Below are positions 46,690 through 59,327 of a DNA stretch of 64,000 bases, in pieces. The notes below the pieces were generated by a model. It ran no database searches. It saw nothing but the letters and a program-made list of their open reading frames with translations, and was not told the DNA's origin. Numbering within the stretch: position 1 is the first letter of the stretch; every line of letters starts with the position of its first letter. The stretch is from contig JAVTVY010045371.1 of NCBI GenBank assembly GCA_036873755.1, positions 1 through 64,000 on the forward strand, read 5' to 3'. The DNA is from Hanleya hanleyi. Lineage: Eukaryota > Mollusca > Polyplacophora > Lepidopleurida > Hanleyidae. Position numbers and translations under genes: made by a program.

Positions 46690-47085
46690 AGATCTGCTAC
46701 TTTGCAAATAATTTCTAAAATCAGTGATATTTTGAAAGGGGTGTGCTACTTTGAAGATAATTTCTAGGATTACTGCTAGTTAGCACTTTGACTTGCCTGT
46801 TCCCAAAGAAAATATATTGTATAATTAGCACAAATGCTAAATATTAAATATTTTTTCTAAATTGCAGCCAGAATAGATATTCAATATTTATGATAACTCG
46901 CAAACGCAAATTGTCGGACTGCCTCTCCCGAAAGAAAATTTATTGTATAATTAGCACAAATGCTCAATATTGAATATTTCTTCTAAATTGCAGCCATGAT
47001 AAATATTGAATATTTCTTCTAAATCGTAGCTCCAACTGCCTCTCCTTAAAGAAAATATATTGTATAATTAGCACAAATGCTACAT
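46690..47085 (+). repeat. About 120-bp tandem repeat (satellite type 1)
   Basis: Three diverged units share AAAGAAAATATATTGTATAA, TTAGCACAAATGCTAAATAT and TCTTCTAAATTGCAGCC. Words such as GCTAAATATTGAATAT are shared with the 90-bp array to the right. Confidence 0.75.
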
Positions 47086-47094
47086 ATTTTCAAA

Positions 47095-47350
47095 CTTGCA
47101 TGGGCTGCTGAATAAGGATGTTTAAGGCAGTCCCAAGTACACCTTCTTTGCTTGTCTGTGCAACTCCTCTGACAATAACAGGGATTATTTTATTGTTCTT
47201 CCTTGTTAAACAACGCGCATGCGCTGGTATATAAGGATTTTTAACACAGTCGCAAGTACATTTTCATTTGTGGTCTGTGCAACTCCACTCAGACAATAAC
47301 ATATTATTCTATCGTTCTTCCTGGTTAAACAACGCGCATGTGCTGGTATA
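47095..47350 (+). repeat. About 120-bp tandem repeat (satellite type 2) with GCGCATGCGC and TATATAAG
   Basis: Two full units and one partial unit: CAGTCGCAAGTACATTTTC, GTCTGTGCAACTCC, GACAATAACA, TTAAACAACGCGCATGCGCT and GGTATATAAGGA. Intact GCGCATGCGC at 47,215-47,224 and TATATAAG at 47,228-47,235; the next unit reads GCGCATGTGC and TATATAGG. Confidence 0.7.
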
Positions 47351-47579
47351 TAGGACGCCTACAGAACGGGCGATACAAAGGCAACCTCACTGATGCAGAC
47401 AGCTGACATGTATTCAGACTTACTGGCACAACAAACCAATCATTCAATGACACTGTATGTTGGCATGTATCCAATGACCGAAGGTGTTTCGGAGACAATC
47501 GGCCCCTTTCAATGTAATTTCGAAAGAAACAAAACACCAAAAACAACTTGATTGCAACAATCAATTTTTTTTCTAATTA

Positions 47580-48945
47580 GACGATATCATAAAGGTGCTA
47601 AATATTAATATATTGTCCTTTCTCCGACACGGTGTTACAGATATTTTAATGCGAATCTCTTCTAATTAGAGTAGATTATAAAAGTGCTAAATATTGAATA
47701 TATTGTCTTTTCTCCGGAAAGGCTCTTGTGGATATTTAACTGCGAATCTCTTCTAATTAGAGTAGTTTATAAAAGTGCTAAATATTGAATATATTGTCTT
47801 TTCTCAGAAAAGGCTCTTGTGGATATTTAACTACGAATCTCTTCTATTTAGCATATATTATAAAAGTACTAAATATTGAATATATTGTTCTTTCTTCGTC
47901 ACGATGTTACAGATATTTTAATGCGAATCTCTTCTAATTAGAGTAGATTATAAAAGTGCTAAATATTGAATTTATTGTCTTTTCTCCGAAAGGCTCTTGT
48001 GGATATTTAACTGCGAATCTTTTCTATTTATTATAGATTATAAAAGTACTAAATATTGAATATATTGTCTTTTCCCAGACGCCAGCTACATATTTAAGAG
48101 CGAATCTTTTCTAATTAGATGATATTATAAAGATGCTAAAAATTGAATATATTGTCTTTCTCGGACGCCAGCTAGATATTTAACTGCGAATCTCTTCTAA
48201 TTAGATGATATTATCAAAGTGCTAAATATTGAATATATTGTCTGTTCTCTGACGCCAGCTACATATTTAAGTGCGAATCTATTCTAATTAGATAATATTA
48301 TAAAGGTGCTAAATATTGAATATATTGTCCTTTCTTCCACACGATGTTACAGATATTTTAATGCGATTCTCTTCTAATTAGAGTAGATTATAAAAGTGCT
48401 AAATATTGAATATATTGTCTTTTCTCCGAAAGGCTCTTGTGGATATTTAACTGCGAATTTCTTCTATTTAGTATAGATTATAAAAGTGCTCAATATTGAA
48501 TATATTGTCTTTCCCAGACGCCAGCTAAATATTTAACTGCGAATCTTTTCTAATTATATGATATTATCAAAGTGCTAAATATTGAATATATTGTCTTGTC
48601 CCAGACGCCAGCTACATATTTAAGTGCGAATCTTTTCTAATTATATGATATTATAAAGGCGCTAAATATTGAATATATTGTCTTTCTCGGACGCCAGCTA
48701 GATATTTAACTGCGAATCTCTTCTAATTAGATGATATTATCACAGTGCTAAATATTCAATATATTGTCTGTTCTCAGATGTCAGCTACATATTTAAGAGC
48801 GAATCTATTCTAATTAGATAATATTATAAGGGTGCTAAATATTGAATATATTGTCCTTTCTCCGACACGGTGCTACAGATATTTTAATGCGAATAAATTC
48901 TGATTAGACTAGATTATAAAAGTGCTAAATATTGAATATAGATGT
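47580..48945 (+). repeat. 86-90-bp satellite with higher-order organisation
   Basis: Fifteen units plus a partial, each starting GCTAAATATTGAATATATTG. Three subtypes differ in the middle: A (GGCTCTTGTGGATATTTAAC), B (GTTACAGATATTTTAATGCG) and C (GACGCCAGCTACATATTTAA). Their order is B-A-A-B-A-C-C-C-B-A-C-C-C-C-B. Most units include CTAATTAG, which holds the TAATTA homeodomain core. No coding capacity. Confidence 0.9.
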
Positions 48946-51890
48946 TATTAAAGTAACCCACTTTTCTGCGTACTGCGAAGTTTAGCAAAAATATCTGCAC
49001 AATATTGCCAAGTATGCTATTTAGCACCATGTTAAAGCATAGGAAATTTGAAAACTATCTAAAAAAAGCAAATCCTGCACCTAACTCGAACTACTGTAAC
49101 TTTCTCGACGTTGTCCAGATGTCCAAGAGTGATTGAATGGTGACTGAATACGATTAAAGAGGTCTGCTTTTATCTCATCACCTGATTATGGTTGTTCCTT
49201 CACAACACTCAAACAGCTTTGGGGCTATAACATACAGAACTATTCCACGCCTTTCGCCTTATATAGAGGTACAATGGTATTACAGTGCAATCTAATTTGC
49301 AATCTAATCCAAACTATAATTTTCCATCATTTCATGTAGTCCACAATGTCATTGGATGTCATAAATTTAGTTATATGTACCAACTAGCGATATTTACTGA
49401 ACTCAGAACAGTCCTGCAACTTTGAAACCCCTATGTTTTAAAATTTTCCGGAATATGCACGGAGTCAAAAAACACCCGGTCATCATTGCCAATAAAGAGG
49501 GAGCGGTCATTCCGCATTTGATTCCCGGGCCTATATTACTGAATCGAAAACACAAAGACAAACGGAGGAGAATTTTCGGTAAATTTGATTTGGGTGGTTA
49601 GAATTCTACATAGCAAGTATAGACAGCTAGGCAAAATGTGTACGTTCACTACATGGATAAAGCAGTCGAAATATCCTCAAAACCAACGGATGTGTAGAAA
49701 TCGATTCTTTAAATATTTAATGTTAATCGTGTCTGAGAAGACCATTGTTTCTATTATTCAATTCTATTGCACAGCTTTCAATCTACATAAATGATGGAAT
49801 CTATCTGTTGCAATTTAAAAACGTACACGTCAGTCCAGTGATAGAATCTGACTGTCCTGGGAAGGCTAAGCCGTGCCAGGTCAACATTCCTTACAGCCAT
49901 CGACTCATTTCATCTAGTCATCTGATAATATTACTATAATAATTCACATCATCTCATTTAATGCCCCATGCAGTATTATAGAGCAGTGTGCTGCTGCCTC
50001 CGTTTACAATCTTCAAATATCATTGGAATATTCAATAATTGGTTCATACGAGTGTCATATCCGAGATTCAGTAGTCTGCTGGCGTACAACCAGCATATAA
50101 GTAGGGTCATGCGCAAATATTTGTTGAGTGAATAACTGATCTCCGGTAGCGAAATGTGCGGTCGAGGCTTGATTCCATCATGTGTTATTATGCCAGACAC
50201 ATGCACCTTTAGACGAATGTAGCTGAACTGCGAGTCCACTGGGAGCCTTTGTATTGAAGTATGCAAGTGCCAAATCTGAGAAAATTCGACCGAAAGAATG
50301 TCGAGCTTTAATAGTGATGCAGTCACATGGTCACAGCTCGAGACCACAACATGAACAGGCTCAAATTCAATAATACATTTAGGTTCTATAAAATTCCATT
50401 TTGAGAATATAACATCAGTATTTGGAGCTATGTCATTATGGGAGATGTTCGTATTTCAGGGGCTTTAACCCTCTCAGCCGTGTATGTTGCGGACTGATAA
50501 CGCAAACACAAGATAATTCCTATCGATTGATCAACATTTGTCAGTTATGAAGGTGAGACTTCATGATGTCCCTGTCGTCAAATCGGTACCATTGATAAGT
50601 ACTCTTCATCCGAATGAATAGACCAGTCGATTTCTAGAGTATTCTGTTTTCCAGTCACGTCAATTTGGCTCTCAATTCAGATATACAAGCTAAGGTGGTG
50701 TTGTAAGAGCAGAATCTACTGGGAGCATACATGTATACCAGTTGTGACGAATAGTATCTGAATTGCCCCAGGGACTGAAGCTTACAACTGGCTGTTTACT
50801 ATACCCCACCCTGCCAGCGATGATATGAGATTTGACGCCAGATCTTTATTTCGCATACTGTTATGTTACTGAAATAATTAATTTCTTGGTAAAAAAGACT
50901 GCCGAAATGTATTAAATTTATTATACGAGACTAGATCAAATACTGCTAACAGTGTTAAAGGAATAGAAAACCCTAAGGCGATGCATTCTAATATCGAAAG
51001 AACTATATCATTAGTATTCGAAAAACAAAACAAATCAGCTTTTCTAGTAATTCCGAATGAATGAGAACATTTTGAACATCAGAGCTATTGTCCAGATGAA
51101 GAATCCGTGAAGGTCGCCATTATAACAAGCCTGAGAGCCGTTAGCCAATAAAAATCCTTGAAATATCACCTGACATTATTCCTGTGACGTAGTTGTGCTC
51201 TAGGCAGTGTAGCTAATAACATGGAGACCAATTGTAAATTATTGTGTCGATGGCTTTGGACAGATCTGTGGACCTTTCTTTACGCTCAGAGACGATTATG
51301 AGGATGATATATGAATGTCGAATTGATATACAGGTTGACATGTGGCATTTTGCATATGATTTCACGAGCTATCTTTCGGAGGCAGGAATATCAGGCCACA
51401 TCACTCGATAGCAGTCGAAGAAACGCTGCTAATGCTGCCGTGTTTGTTGTTTACTGCTTTACCTTATGGAATAGACCCCGGATGACAACTGGATTTTCGT
51501 CGCAGCGCCATCTATATAAAAACAGTATGACCTATCATACGTCACAGTCGTTCCAACATGTCCCAGATCATGAAGTGTTAAAGTGTGAACGATAAATCGG
51601 TGTTTACTCAGCTGTAGAATTTTGCTAATTCTTTCTACCCATCTTTTTGGAATCCGATGGCATAATTCTGTCATGCCGAGCACGAGTTTACGCAGAGTTT
51701 ACTATTCCTTTAAAAGGAAACAACTTTACAAGCGTCTTTACAATTCTAAATCATCAACAGACGTATCTGAGTTTATCGCGCTGGTAATGTTTTCATTTAT
51801 ATAGGAAAAGACTTTTTCCACTCTGGCCGGTGCAGGCACCCCACTCAATGTGTCCGTGTATGTAAAACCGCAATAAACGTGTGGCTGAGA
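48946..51890. other. No gene recognised
   Basis: ORFs of 123 (49,976-50,347 minus) and 94 codons (51,311-51,595) have no motif. A piece at 50,875-50,935 resembles 52,085-52,145. Confidence 0.35.
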
Positions 51891-51896
51891 AACAGA

Positions 51897-52270
51897 AGTA
51901 CAACAGCATTGATATGTGGTCTGCACCATGATACATTCAAAATAGCAGCGTGTATACGGTCTCAAGGCTCTTCCAAACTAATACGGGTGATTGCATATTT
52001 CAAGAAAAAGTAAAACACTAGATACATTATAATGGTGAGTTTTTGGGCTACGCAAGATTAGTGACCCGCGTTCTGCTATGAACATAATTAATTGTTTGGT
52101 AAAAAAACTGCCGGAATATATTATATTTATTCAATGAGACTACACAGCATTGGCCTGTGGTCTGCGCGATGATGCAGTCAAAATAGCAGCTTGTGTGTCG
52201 CTTTAAGGCTTTCGCAAACGCATACGAGTAATTACATATTTCAGGAAAAAATAAAACACTAGATATGCTG
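51897..52270 (+). repeat. Local direct duplication, about 125-bp units
   Basis: 51,897-52,021 and 52,142-52,266 share ACAGCATTG(A/G), GTGGTCTGC, TCAAAATAGCAGC and AAGTAAAACACTAGATA-type blocks, about 245 bp apart. The origin is unknown. Confidence 0.65.
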
Positions 52271-55215
52271 AAGAGAACCCCCTCTACTAAGGTGAGATTT
52301 GGACAATCTCTCCCACATGTATAGGTGATGAAGCCCTCTGGAATTCACATTCTCCTTCTCCTCCCGCCCGCCTTAAGTTCCTTAACTGTTTAACAACTTT
52401 ACCAATTATTCTCAAATTTCGACAGTATATAAGTATATAAGGGATGTCGTGAACCAAATATGGTGCAATGGCCGGAAAATCTTAAAATCATTGAAAATCG
52501 CAATGTGTTTGCTATTGATATATGATGGGATGAAATGTGTCGCAATCGACGTTCAATGTCTTGGAAGTAACACCCTCAGAGCAATAACTCCCGCAGAACA
52601 TTTTAAGGGGATATTATTCATATTAAGGTAGAGTCAATCACTTCGGGTAAAAAATCAGGACATTATTGGAAATTGAAGTCTTTTCTGAATCGATACAACA
52701 GAGGGAGACGATAAGAAAGGTGCAAAAACTGAGATAAGGTCACAATTATTGTCGCCCAAACGGGGAAGTATTGTCTGTGTTATAACCGCAGTTCAAGGAT
52801 GTGGATTATGATCAAAGTTCAGGAACACCTCAACAAACCTCTTGATTACTCGCGTGGACCATTTAACATAAAAGCAGACGTCTTATTTTCACATATAATT
52901 ATGTTCTGGGGACGCGAGGTTCTTTTGGGAGATCTTGGCGGTCAGGTTGTAAATGTGCGTTATAAATCACGTCTTTTATGCATCTGACCAAGCTCTTCGA
53001 AATCCAAGAGGATGCTTGATACGGCAGATTATAATTTCTCTATGTGTCATGGGCTCACGATGTCAGAAAGTGCTGAATTTCAGCTTCTTTGTGCCGAAAC
53101 ATTCTCAAATATATATCCGTCATCCGTGTATGGGCATCATACTGCATTTCCTCTTTCATCCTAAAGAGGAGAAATTTCCTATGAATCCCAGAATACCATT
53201 GGACAAGTTTTATCCTTTGTGCTCTCTCTGCATGGTATAATACCATCGGATGGTCGAATTATCTCTGTTTATGTCCCCACATTCAGCATGTCCAAATTAC
53301 CAGGTATTACTTTGTGATGGAATTTGAAGGTATTAGATAACATAATGTTGAGGTATCTACATAGATCCGGGCCTAAATATATGTTCAATTCCATTCATTT
53401 TGTTGATGGGAGCCGTATTATCTGTCAAAGGCCAACGTCACTGACTCAAAAATTTTGGAAGTATTCAAAATTGAATTTGAAGACATCCCCGATATCAAAA
53501 TTAAGAAGTCAAAAGTCAACATCTATGTGACCTCCAATTCAGGAAATTATTGGAAATATTGGAAATTGCCATATCTCCAGTTCAGGAATGTGGATGGTCA
53601 TAAAACTTCATGAATACGACAAGTTTTGCATATCGAGGTCAAAGTCACTGTGAACAAATATCAGGAATATCAAATCGGGAAATCATTGAATATCTAGATG
53701 TTGTGTGCATACAAGTAGATAAATTAGGGGAAGGGTAGCAAGATTGACGTAAGAAGGTCAAGGTCACTGGCCATCAGCAACTTGACATAGCCCGTAGTGA
53801 CAGTTAGGCTATTGTTTAACTTATTGTATCTTTTCATCCCCTGTTGCACAGATGGAAGCAATATAATACATTAATGTTCCATAACGCCGAGTGAAATCGA
53901 TTCCATGTATTAGTATTTTGGCGCGTGTGTGAAGTTCTTCAGAACATTGAGTTATATCCCACTATCGTCAGCTTTGTCACTGATATTTCCTCGAGACGCG
54001 AGAGTGCATTTTCACTACTTGGCAAATTCGTCATTTAAAACTAATTTGATGTGAAAATCGCTGTGTTTTTATTCTCGCGCGAGAATTTGGAATATTACTT
54101 TCGATCTCATTTAAGTCAGTGACTATTATATTCTCAATGCTACCCTTGGATGAAGATTAAAGGGTTAATTCTCTGGTGTCTAGCCCACGGCGTGAGGAAA
54201 TTGGGAGAGATCGTAATAATATGCTAATATTGACCAGAAACCGCGAAACCCTTCTCCCAATCGATGGTTAAGGTTGACCGAAACGCGGTAGGTAAAGATT
54301 AGATCTTTGAACCTCTCTTCGATGAAATATGTCTATGGAAGGTTGAAGATCTAATCAAACAGCAAGTTCCTGCCTTAAAATGAGGGTAAACACTGTCCTA
54401 AAGTAAGGTTCCACTACTTACAGTGTCTGTATACACGCCTCTGGAAAAAGAACTCGACTAAGTGTTTGTGAAGAATCCATTGACCATGGTATTTGGAGAC
54501 TTCAATTGAAAGCGGCCACATTTTAATTTCTGTTAACTAAAGACGCCCAATAAAACCGTATCTGCTTCCACGATAACGCTATTTTACGATCTTGTGCAGT
54601 AGACGTACACCATGGTAGTGGACAAATGTCGGATACAGCAACTAAGAGTAATGTTTATCTGCTCCTGTGATGGAAAGAATATTAAATCCCAGGTGGGAAA
54701 AATGTTATTGTATGCCACCAATCATCCTCAAACTCCGTAAAATTTGACATATTCTTGAATAAAAATAAAGTCTATAACTATCAATTTTCCATAAATTCTG
54801 AGAAGTGGCTAGACATAAGTTCAGGGTGTTGAAACATAATGGTATGCATTTAAACTAGGTCGATCAATTGGGACAACTCAGCCAAAGACTAGAAAGAATG
54901 TGAGCGAGAAATTGGATAAAAGGGCAATTTAATCGTATAATTCTAGACCAAATTGTTCATTAGTCGAAAGAATGTATTGCAAATATACATACAATTAATG
55001 TTGAATCGTACTCTCCTATCATAAGGGAATTTGCGTTATTTCGGACAAATATTTAATACGGCAACTTATAGAGCAGTTTGGGAGAGCAGTTAAGAATTTT
55101 CAGCCAGCATGTTGCTGTAAGATCTATCTAAATCTTTCCACCGCTGCCTAGTATACCAGAAATAAAAACTTAACGTTCACGAGACGGATAAATATTGCCT
55201 GTGGGAAAAAATTGA
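52271..55215. other. No gene recognised; two palindromic sites
   Basis: A perfect 16-bp palindrome ATTCTCGCGCGAGAAT lies at 54,071-54,086, and an imperfect 17-18-bp stem at 54,297-54,314 / 54,340-54,356 (GATTAGATCTTTGAACCT). ORFs (up to 95 codons, 52,953-53,240) are unassigned. Confidence 0.35.
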
Positions 55216-55221
55216 TAATTT

Positions 55222-55302
55222 AGCCGTCAGCGAGAATCGAACCCACAAACCCCATACTCAGCAGAGTAGTTGCATGGTCTTACCATCTGAGCTATGCCGG
55301 TC
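55222..55302 (-). repeat. tRNA-like repeat 1
   Basis: On the minus strand GGCATAGCTCAGATGGTAAG (box A) and GGGTTCGATTCTCG (box B) have tRNA spacing. The acceptor arms mispair at about two positions and the D stem is broken, so it is a pseudo-tRNA or SINE head. Sequence on both sides resembles that around repeat 2. Confidence 0.6.
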
Positions 55303-55460
55303 TAGGGATAATACTCCCAATGAAGACCAACCCTGTTCTTTCTGTGTTGCAATGTGCGCAACAGGCTTTATATCATTGAAATGGAAAGTTTGTATGGAGT
55401 ATAACCCACACGAAGCAATCTGTATATATGGGAATCATGTTTGAGAGAGGGAATAATTTA

Positions 55461-55534
55461 GCCGTCAGGGAGAATCGAAATCAGGACCGCTCTAACCTGC
55501 ATAAGTGCTCTTACTATCTGAGACGTATGACGGC
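55461..55534 (-). repeat. tRNA-like repeat 2
   Basis: A 74-nt minus-strand unit with a perfect 7-bp acceptor (GCCGTCA/TGACGGC) and box-like CGTCTCAGATAGTAAGAGC and TTTCGATTCTCC. The T stem does not pair. Flanking DNA (TGCGCAACTGGTTTAATATT) matches that by repeat 1, showing a dispersed or duplicated unit of about 230 bp. Confidence 0.6.
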
Positions 55535-55779
55535 CCATATGTTCACCTCGTGAATCGTTCCAATTCTCCTTGTATTGCATCTGCGCAACTGGTTTAATAT
55601 TATCGAAATGACGATTTGGTTTGGAGTACTGCGTGTATCCGTGGCGAGAAATGAGCAGTCAATACTGGTGATACTCTGATTATCAAATCGAAATCTTTTC
55701 TAGAGAACTTTTACGCAGAATGCTATATCTCGCAAGACGTGAGATAGAACTGTTAAACAGGCTACACTGGTGACAGCAA

Positions 55780-56110
55780 GACATAGTGATGTTCTGTTCA
55801 TTAGGTCTCGTCACAGATTAAAGAAGTAGTCTTTAATCCAAATGAATTTCCGAGTCGTTTTACGGCAACACTTGTATGGTAATGTTTTTTTTCTAACAAT
55901 ATGAAGATGTAACACACATGGCCTTCAAAAGGCTCCTAGCTCCGTGTTACTCGGAGTGACACACACAGATCGTAGCACAAGATCTTTCAGGCTGCGGTCG
56001 TATTTTGCCGTTAGTATACGATATTTTCTCAGAATATGTACAATTCTGGGATAGAGATAGAATAGCCTTGATTAGCTAGTATCTGCAATAAATGTGTGTG
56101 AAAACGATTG
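55780..56110 (-). pseudogene. Third Penelope-type RT fragment (C-terminus and tail)
   Basis: Matches 1,510-1,790 and 15,410-15,720 in order: TTTAATCCAAATGAATTTCC, CGGTCGTATTTTGCCGTTAG, TACGATATTT, then diverged C-terminal coding. It has multiple indels and no intact frame. Confidence 0.6.
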
Positions 56111-56439
56111 CAGAGAGAAAAGAGAATGGCGAATCAGTAGCTTTAGTATAGAGTGACTTATCTGCAGGAGTTGATCAATTAGAGTATTTGGAAATCCCTT
56201 TTAAACATCAATAATAGATGCAAAGCATCTGCTCCTTGAATATATGTATTTATTCAAAAACGCAAACATCAAAATCTCTCTACAACACATCATCACACCG
56301 ATTTATTTTGAACATATTTCTACCATATGTGTGGAAAAGGTCCGGGATGACACGACTGAGGCCAGACTTACGGTTCTCGCTTAATATGAAGAATGGAATC
56401 TTTTTAGATCATCGTCATCTCAGTCTTATTATTAATTAA

Positions 56440-57632
56440 ATTGACAACCATGTTGGGGATAACACGTCAACTCTTATTGATCATATTTACGATACAAACC
56501 TTGTGCTGGATACCATTATCCCCAGCTGCAGACTGAGTGACCATTTTCCCACCATCATGATCCGGACAGGCAAGCCTATCAAAAAGGATCATGTGTATAT
56601 AAACTATCGATCTACTAAGAATTTTGACAGCAATATATTTTTAGCTGATATATCTGACGCGCCGTGGTCTGTGATAGATGTCTTTGATGACGTGAATGAC
56701 GTCATGGCAGCATGGATGGATATATTCATGCTAGTCCTCGATGACCATGCGCCTCTTAAACGCAAACGTGTTAAACATCGTTACCGACCTGAATGGTGGA
56801 CAGATAAACTAACCGAATCTGTCAAACTGCGAGACCAATGTGACCCAGCGAACAAACCGGGGATGGTTAGATACCTGAGAAATAAGACGGTCTCCATGGT
56901 CCGCAAGGCTAAAACAGACTATTTCCTCACACTACTTAACAAGTACAAATCATCTGTTAGTGACTTTTGGAAGTTATTAAGAGATCTCTATCCAAAGAAA
57001 CAATCCTCTAACCCGTATGTGTTGCATATAGAGGACGGCGAACTGATCGACCCAACTGTCATCGCAGAGAAATTTAATGAATATTTTGTTTCTCTGTCTA
57101 GTCAGTATACCACTGGACGTAGTCATGACCAATCCAGCTTTAGCAAACTGAAAGAGTTTGTCAAAGACAAATTGCCAACTGGTGCTCTTTTTCAATACCT
57201 TTAATGTCAGTGGAATACGTCGCTGCAGAACTGAAAAAGCTGAATTGTAAAGAATCTGTTGGGCTGGATGGTTTGCATCCTAAATTTCTGAAGCTTGCTG
57301 CCGATGAAATAGCCCCATCACTTACAAAGATATTCAACACATGTATTACTAGTGGCGTCTTCCCGGATGTATGGAAGATTGCCAAAGTAAGTCCGCTTTT
57401 CAAATCTGGGAGTCTACATTGTCTTAACAATTTTAGACCAATTTCTCTATTACCTATTTTATCCAAAGTTTTAGAAAAGCATGTTTATGAGTGTTTTTAC
57501 CAGTATTTGCAAGATCATTGTTTATTGTCTGAAAATCAATCTGGTTTTCGAAAATTTCACTCTTGTCATACTAGTCTTGTTCAACTTACAGATAAGATTA
57601 TTAGTGCTATGGATTGTGGGATGATGACATGA
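56440..57632 (+). pseudogene. LINE ORF2, 5' part: endonuclease C-terminus, linker and start of RT
   Basis: Frame 1 (to 57,204) has the APE endonuclease SDH motif (about 56,536-56,544), then a basic linker with EWWTDKL and LRDQCDP. A 1-nt shift in the T-run near 57,187-57,190 moves the frame. Frame 2 (57,204-57,632) reads AAELKKLNCKESVGLDGLHP, NNFRPISLLPILSKVLEK and ENQSGFRKFHS, which are RT fingers motifs. It stops at TGA 57,630-57,632, in sequence that otherwise continues in frame past the insertion. Two lesions besides the transposon show an inactive copy. Confidence 0.8.
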
Positions 57633-57644
57633 ATTGTACTGTTA

Positions 57645-59327
57645 GGGGTCACGTCCAATAGATCGAGACAGTTTCTCGATAAACGAGTAAAACCGATAAA
57701 TATCTCTTCTCGAAGGGTCCCGGTTTATCTCTATCGATTGTCCCGGTTTGCTCCCGGTTTTCTCTCGAAGCGCAAGTCCATCTCGATCCTCCTCGAAATA
57801 ACTCGATATGCTTCGAGAATGGAATCGAGATACCATCTTATGAAAGTTTGAACCATTCGGAAGGCGTATTCTCGGTATATATATAATCTCTGTGGCAGCG
57901 AGATTAATCTCGGCGAATATATATGCATTTCAATGAATTAGACTGAACATTAATCAATTAATATTATTTTGTTATTCCGTCTAGAGATATGCGGTCGCAT
58001 ATTGGCTCATACAGCGCAATTTCTCTAAAAGTTGTGAAGGGAAAGAAAGAAACATCGCCAATTGAAAACATATAACCTGGCTCATTATTATTCAGTTATT
58101 TTGAGCCTGTTTTTCAGAATTTGAATCACTTCCAGGAACTGCGAATTGAAAGACTGAAATAAATTTCCATATGTTTCTCTGAATGTTAATCAGAATGGGA
58201 TATCTTTATCGTCCGAGATTTCCCTCGTATTCAGAAACAAAGAGACTACGATCTACAGGATCGTCTGGAAATTCGCTGAAAATAAACATAAAAGCTCGAT
58301 CGAAGTTTTCAGACAAACAAAACGCGGTATCGTCTATCTACAGTTAACCGTTGGTATAAAGTCTGATTGCCCTCTGAATTGGGCGGTAATTACTTCATTT
58401 ATTTGGTTAATTTCCTAGACACATGAAATCGGCAACTTGAGTATATAATCAAGCCCCCGCCAGCAGTGCTGTTTCAGTTTTTTCTTTAAAAGAAATTAAC
58501 CTCTCTCCCCTCGCTGTTGTTTCACGCCCACGGGTGTTCACAAACCGACTGTGGCGTGAATTATCAACACCTCTAGTTCCGATTGCCAGTATTTCCGCTA
58601 ACCACTTCCAGGCAAACTTAGGTCTGAAATAAACGTTGTTGATATAATCCCCTTCTTTGAACTATATCACAAGACAGTAATTCTCAAAAAATGGAATCTG
58701 CAATGAATACTACCAAATTAAAAAAGAAATTACACACCGAAGGAATACACCGATCAAACTCTTAACATAGCTCTCAATTTCCAGTTGAAACGATCCATGT
58801 TTGGTAAATAAAAAATTTATAGAACAATAATTAACGCATGCTTCCATACCATCTGATCATATCCAGTTCATGTGTCATTTATTCCGCGATGGATACTAAT
58901 CAGATAAACAAACAATTATCGATGTGAGAGAAGTTCACTAAATTATATATTCATAATTTACCAGCCTTCGTTCATAATTTATATATACATAAATGAAAGT
59001 TTTTGTTCAATTGGATTCACCAAACATCAAGACATAGATATATCGATTAAACGATGAATAACATTGAAAACATCTTTAAAAATCCGTTTTTTTTAATTAT
59101 ATTTTGGCCGGGATATAGGTAGGCCAAATTAACGGCAAAAATACGGACATACTGAAACCGGGACCCCCTTCGAGTTCGTAACCATCTCGAAAACCGGGAC
59201 ATTTCGATCGAGATAGAACCGGGAGCAAACCGGGAGACGTCGTCAGGGGTCCCGGTTTCAGCCGAGAAATTCCTCGATCCATCTCGAAGGCATCGAGAAA
59301 GTGCCTCGATTAATTGGACGTGACCCC
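57645..59327. mobile_element. PIF/Harbinger-like non-autonomous DNA transposon (1,683 bp)
   Basis: Termini GGGGTCACGTCCAAT and the inverse of ATTGGACGTGACCCC extend into similar ATCGAG(A/G)CA(G/C)TTTCTCGA blocks. TTA flanks both sides (57,642-57,644; 59,328-59,330), and the LINE frame reads correctly with a single TTA, confirming a 3-bp duplication as in PIF/Harbinger. Subterminal regions are filled with CCCGGTTT and CTCGA words in both orientations. No transposase or Myb-like ORF is visible; ORFs here are short readings of the repeats. Confidence 0.75.

Noticed and set aside
46820..48950. CRISPR-like array
   Set aside because: Units are contiguous 86-120-bp satellite monomers without unique spacers, in eukaryotic DNA.
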